NCBI GenBank assembly: GCA_946807835.1
Contig: OX327683.1
Coordinates: 38,065,001-38,129,000 of the forward strand
DNA: 64,000 nt
DNA from: Ailanthus altissimus
Taxonomy: Eukaryota > Streptophyta > Magnoliopsida > Sapindales > Simaroubaceae
Direction: 5' to 3'
This document shows positions 59,461-64,000 of this stretch, in pieces. How positions within the stretch are numbered: the stretch's first letter is position 1; the number at the start of each line of letters is the position of its first letter. Made by a program: the position numbers and the translations under genes. The notes under the pieces are model-generated. The model was not told where the DNA came from and did no database searches. It saw only the letters and a program-made list of their open reading frames with translations.

Positions 59461-59467
59461 AAGTATA

Positions 59468-59700
59468 TCAATTTATAGTAGAAGATATTAAAAAGGGTAA
59501 GAGCACAAGGAGAGGAATGATATGGTTCAAGAGGGAAACATCATAAATCAGGTTAAACATATTAAGGTTTATCTGCAAGGGAGAAAGTCCAATGACATCC
59601 AAAACTTTGAGGATCATTAGTGGTTTTGGGAATTGGAAACACTCCAAATGCTCCCGGAACAAAAAGATCTCTCCAGGCTCACTGACGTGGGGCTATGTTT
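59468..59700 (-). pseudogene. Possible retroelement gag-like remnant, opposite orientation
   Basis: The minus strand reads GEIFLFREHLECFQFPKPLM, LKVLDVIGLSPLQINLNMF and NLIYDVSLL. The spacing (F-x-hydrophobic, FP-P, L---G-SPLQ---N) resembles the N-terminal gag-like domain found in many plant gypsy or transposon proteins (LRFPLHP... LGLAP-QL-PN). It is short, with no supporting neighbours. It faces the opposite way to the protease remnant, so two insertions are likely. Confidence 0.4.
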
Positions 59701-62078
59701 GTCATTTGCTTTAGGGAATATACGGATGTGAACATCCTCTAAGATATAGTAGGTAGGCTTTTATCTCTTTCATGAAGAAGTTGTATTTCTTTTTGGCCGG
59801 AAGCTTAAACAAGAATAGAACACAAGAAACTTTAATTTTTGTATTTTAGAAATAATAAGTGAATAGACGGTCGTTAGAGTATTTAAAGGGCCAATAACTG
59901 CACAAATGTTGGTTTATAAAAAAGGGAATGCCACTAGTATTCAAGAGGTGTGACGTCCATAATAGAACCTACGGTGAAAAAGCAAAAAAATTGAAAACGC
60001 AAAAATAGAGCATGTGTCACCCCTAGGTTATAGGAGTTGGCAGGACTAATTTCAGTTTAGTTCGGTTTAAAATTAAATTGAAATTTGAATAAATTAATTT
60101 TAACAAATTAAAATTGAGTGGTTTTATTTTTTAAAATTGAGTTGAACCAATTTAGTTTAGTTTGATTTTTAATTTTTTTAAAATTTTTATTTATTTAAAC
60201 TGAAACGAATTAAATTAAATAGAACTGATATTCACTTTTACCAAGTTAAATAAAAGTAAAAGAATCACTTCCAATTTAATTCGATTCAGTTTTCAATTAA
60301 ACCAAATCGATGCCTCTCTTATCACATCAGATGAAAGTGAAGGACTAATTGTCAATTCAATAGCTAAAAGGTTACTTGCATCCGTCCAAAAGTGGTGGAA
60401 ATTTAGAGAAAAACTATTTTCTCTTAGAATCCTTAGTCATTAAGGGAGGCTCCTTGTTTTCGATACATGATCACACCGAGTCAATCATGGACTCGGGAGA
60501 AAATGGAGCTTTTCCCCATTAATAAAAAGAGAATCTTCATTAATGGATTATTTATATTTAGAAACTAATTAAGGCACGCACATAACTTTCTCAGTAACCA
60601 ACCAATATGTTTTATTATTATTTATTTATTTTCCTATAAAATTTACTCTCTAAACTACTGATTTTATGATTTGAGTGTCATAACTTGTTGTAGTAGATGC
60701 AGGCGTTCTTCGCCAATTAAATAGGCAAGAAGGAAGGTAATTTTTAAAAAATTCACTTTGAAAATCTTTATGGGCAAAATAAAAAATTTTAACAATGGCG
60801 AAAAAAATAAAATGGTATATAATTAATAACTACAAACAAAATCCTAAAGGCCAAACTTTTATTGTCACTGAAGGTGAATTGCAGAAACCAACTCAGTTTG
60901 CAACTTTTCAGCTTCGATATTTCAACTCAAATGTTGAGTTCATCAACTCTTAACACAAAATTGAATTGCTTTCTTCGTTATTTACTAGCAAGTGTCTTAC
61001 TCATGTCGTTGATGACGCTCAAATTAAATCTATCAAAGTGTAAATAAATTCATGTTAATTCGTTTAACTTATTTAAAAAATAAATAAAATTTATTAAACT
61101 TTTTTATTGTATGTTACTTAAATTCAATCCAAATTCGATTTGTATATTCCCATTACCATCCTCTGTTCTCACATCAACTCCAAAATTTAACATACAATCA
61201 CGGAGCTAAATGCCGATGACTTTGAATCATAGTTGAAAAGTAAGGGAGTACTCTGAGCTGAATATGGCAGCCCGTGGGTGTGATACGCCACCTCATTGGC
61301 TCAATCTTCGAGTGGATACCATTTTTATATATCAACAGACACGATAAGTAACTTGATATCACCGTAGTGCCATTGTTTTTTTTTGGGGGGGGTTAAATTA
61401 TGAATAATAAAAAGAATTTCCTCATTCGGCTGGTCCATGTAGCATAAAATTAAAATAAAAAAAAAAAGAGTCTTTAAATAATGTGCTGGAATTATAGACG
61501 TTGTAGCATAGTCGGTTTCGCCCACCCTCATCGGTCTCAGCCGCCTATTACAAAAGAATCGAAGATAGGCATTCCCAATTCAATGGTGGGGTCCACTTTT
61601 CGTCAATTGAAAATTCAAATCTGAAACGCGTTTGAAAGTAAAATTATTTTTCATTTTTCATATTTATTTTTCAATTATAATAATATATTAATAAAATAAA
61701 AATAACTCCACAATCAAAACAGAAAGTCACCAATCCCAACGGTGCGCACCCGGCGCATTATACCAATTATGACTCGTCTAAAAAGGCAAAAACACGCGCA
61801 TTAGAATTATATTCCCGTCTTTTTATTTTTATTTATATATTTTTTCTTAAACATTTTCTCTCTCAAATTCAAGTCCTACGCTTCATCCCGAGTTGTGGAG
61901 TCAAGCCGTTTCTTCTTCTTCTTCATCATCTTCTAGAGTTATCTAGTGAAATTCAGAAAAGGCTTTAGGCTATTGATTCAAGATCCTAGTTTTTTTTTAA
62001 ATAAATAAAGTTTTTTCTTTTTTTGCTGTTGTAACTGACTGAAGCAATAGAAGAAGTATTGTTTTTATTGTTGTGAAA

Positions 62079-64000
62079 ATGACTACGATGGAGAGCTTGA
62101 TCGGATTGGTGAATCGAATCCAGAGAGCGTGTACTGTGCTCGGTGATTATGGTGGTGGTGATAACGCTTTCTCTTCTCTCTGGGAAGCTCTTCCTACTGT
62201 CGCCGTTGTCGGTGGCCAGAGTTCTGGAAAATCTTCCGTGCTCGAAAGCATCGTCGGCCGAGATTTTCTTCCTCGAGGATCCGGTTTGTTTCAGTTCTTC
62301 CTCTTTATTTTTTCTTTTCTTATGTTGAATTAATTACTTATTTACGCAAATTTTAATTATTGTAAAATTGCAATTTCAGGGATTGTGACGAGACGGCCCT
62401 TGGTACTGCAGCTTCACAAGACGGATGATGGTTCGCAGGAGTACGCTGAGTTTCTTCACTTGCCAAAAAGAAGATTCACGGATTTCTGTATGTCTAAACT
62501 TTTTTTAATTTCATTTTCAAATTTTTGATATGTCTCGGGATTTTAGAATTAAATTATTTCATCATTCACTTGTTAGAAAATGGTTATATCTCTGTAATTT
62601 TGTTGATGAGGGGCGTCAAGTGCACTCTTTCACTTGCTTATACAAAATGGTTGTTTAATTCGGGAGCTGAATGTTTTTGGTTGGTGGGCGCAGCGATGGT
62701 TCGTAAGGAAATTCAGGACGAAACTGATAGAGTGACAGGGAAGACAAAACAGATATCTCCTATTCCTATTCATCTCAGTATCTACTCACCTAACGGTCTG
62801 CCTTTTCTTTAACCATCTGTAATAGTTTTTGTTATGTTTCTTTACCATACTCATCAATGTGGCTTCTGTCTCTTGCTAAAATCATTTCTTGGTTTCCCTT
62901 GCTTACAGTTGTCAACTTAACCCTAGTTGATTTACCTGGTCTGACTAAAGTTGCTATTGGTATGTTTTAATACTTTGTTGTTTATTATGAATTCAAATTT
63001 GTAAATTTCTTGGAATATATTATATGCAGTCTTGAAAACATGGAAATTACCTTTTCTCCAGAGGGACAGCCTGAAAGTATTGTTCAAGACATTGAAACCA
63101 TGGTGCGAACTTATGTTGAGAAGGTGATAAGACAGTGGCTTTCTGTGCATTCAGTATTCGTTTGTTAATTTATTTTATACATCAATTGCTAATAATTGTT
63201 CACGTTGTTGGGGGGTGGGTTATGGAATTCTATTATCATATACAACTATGGGCTAGTTTGAACTCTTTCTGTATTTGAGCGTATAGGCTTTGCTCCTGGA
63301 CATCTTTTCGAATTAAATTTCTCTTGTTATATTTATGATAATATTTGTTTTCAAATTGAATATGTTATGTTGCGCATGGTTTGCTTTCTAATGATGTTGA
63401 TTGTTTGATATTTGTAGCCTAATAGCATCATATTAGCAATATCTCCAGCCAATCAAGATATTGCAACATCTGATGCAATCAAACTTGCCAGAGAAGTGGA
63501 TCCTTCTGGTACAGACCTTCTATTGTTATCTATAGTTGGCTTATACATTCTCTGCAGAAAATTGTCTTGTGGTTTAATCCTATATTAAAAAATTCATTGT
63601 TTGAACTGTTACAGGTGAACGTACATTTGGGGTGTTGACAAAGTTGGATTTGATGGACAAAGGAACTAATGCGTTAGATGTAAGCATTCACTCTATCTCC
63701 ATATTCCCTCCTCAAACTTTTAGCTGTAATCAAGCTCTTTATAGTTGCAATGATGGCCATGTGTGTTTTGAGTTCGACGGCATGGAAGTAGAACTGATTG
63801 TAGCATGTGGAGGGGTGTGACATATTAAGATGATCTCAGAGACTTTCTATTGTCACCAGTTCTTACATTGTTTTCTACTGCATGTTCTGTTAGATTTCCA
63901 AGTTTTTTCATTTTTGCTCGTCTCTCCTAAGGTGCTTGAAGGAAGATCTTACAGACTGCAACAACCTTGGGTTGGAATTGTAAACCGATCACAAGCTGAT
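62079..64000 (+). CDS. DRP1E: Dynamin-related protein 1E-like GTPase (5' part, cut by window edge)
   Basis: Large plant GTPase that assembles on membranes for clathrin-linked endocytosis, cell-plate formation and organelle division. Eight exons are visible: 62079-62283, 62380-62487, 62694-62795, 62909-62959, 63062-63123, 63418-63508, 63615-63679 and 63932 to the edge, covering about 251 residues of roughly 620. Motifs: G1 GGQSSGKS (45-52), [26 protein letters not shown]3 DLPG (146-149), [20 protein letters not shown] and G4 TKLD (215-218). The start [20 protein letters not shown] matches DRP1E rather than DRP1A or DRP1C (from memory). An in-frame GTG and AAA precede the ATG, which is the first ATG of the frame. 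All introns are GT-AG. The missing part would hold the middle domain and the GED; DRP1 proteins lack a PH domain. Confidence 0.95.

Larger units (their letters stand above)
56763..62078. other. Intergenic region between NAD-ME1 and DRP1E, 5.3 kb
   Basis: The NAD-ME1 3' UTR lies to about 57000. From 57.35 to 60.0 kb is retroelement-derived sequence. A block at about 60040-60320 repeats GTTCGGTTTAAAATTAAA / AATTCGATTCAGTTTTC-like text and looks like a small AT-rich repeat. The last kilobase leads into the DRP1E promoter; a (CTT)n-type tract lies at 61911-61935 in its leader. No complete gene is supported. Confidence 0.5.

Overview
This is nuclear DNA of a flowering plant, almost certainly a eudicot and probably a rosid tree or shrub. 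The evidence is AT-rich intergenic DNA, short exons with GT-AG introns, plant-only gene families (plastid Cpn10, TGD4, PMEI-like, purine permease, DRP1) and decayed retroelements and MITEs. The species cannot be fixed from sequence alone.

Layout, left to right. (1) 1-1330, minus: 5' part of a secreted, cysteine-rich GPI-anchored-type protein, cut by the window edge. (2) 4718-6713, plus: plastid chaperonin 10, seven exons. (3) 7646-9989, minus: TGD4, the chloroplast lipid-import protein, five exons. (4) 11975-12529, plus: intronless invertase/pectin-methylesterase inhibitor-like protein. (5) 14463-16194, minus: mitochondrial acyl carrier protein, two exons. (6) 21630-23583, plus: Rab6-type GTPase RABH1b, six exons. 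(7) 25950-28068, plus: purine permease whose frame is broken by one extra base. (8) 32161-33057, minus: intronless DUF740/OCTOPUS-like protein. (9) 33.1-48.2 kb: 15 kb without a convincing gene, containing nested tandem repeats, a 607-bp hAT-type element with a perfect 8-bp target duplication, and other repeat remnants. (10) 48254-56762, plus: mitochondrial NAD-malic enzyme, alpha/NAD-ME1 type, 19 exons. (11) 56.8-62.0 kb: degraded Ty3/gypsy-like remnants. (12) 62079-64000, plus: first eight exons of a dynamin-related protein, DRP1E-like, running off the right edge.

The genes do not form a pathway. They are ordinary housekeeping genes serving plastid folding and lipid supply, mitochondrial acyl carriage and malate oxidation, Golgi traffic, membrane fission and purine/cytokinin transport. 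I rebuilt exon structures by hand; for every complete spliced gene except the permease the exon lengths keep one open frame and give the expected family length.

I found no sign of a new multi-gene system. The items most worth checking are the frameshift in the permease, two probable GC-AG introns (TGD4 and NAD-ME), a CpG-rich repeat island at about 19.73-20.01 kb, the hAT-type element, a duplicated block upstream of NAD-ME1, and a possible stop-containing cassette exon in TGD4.
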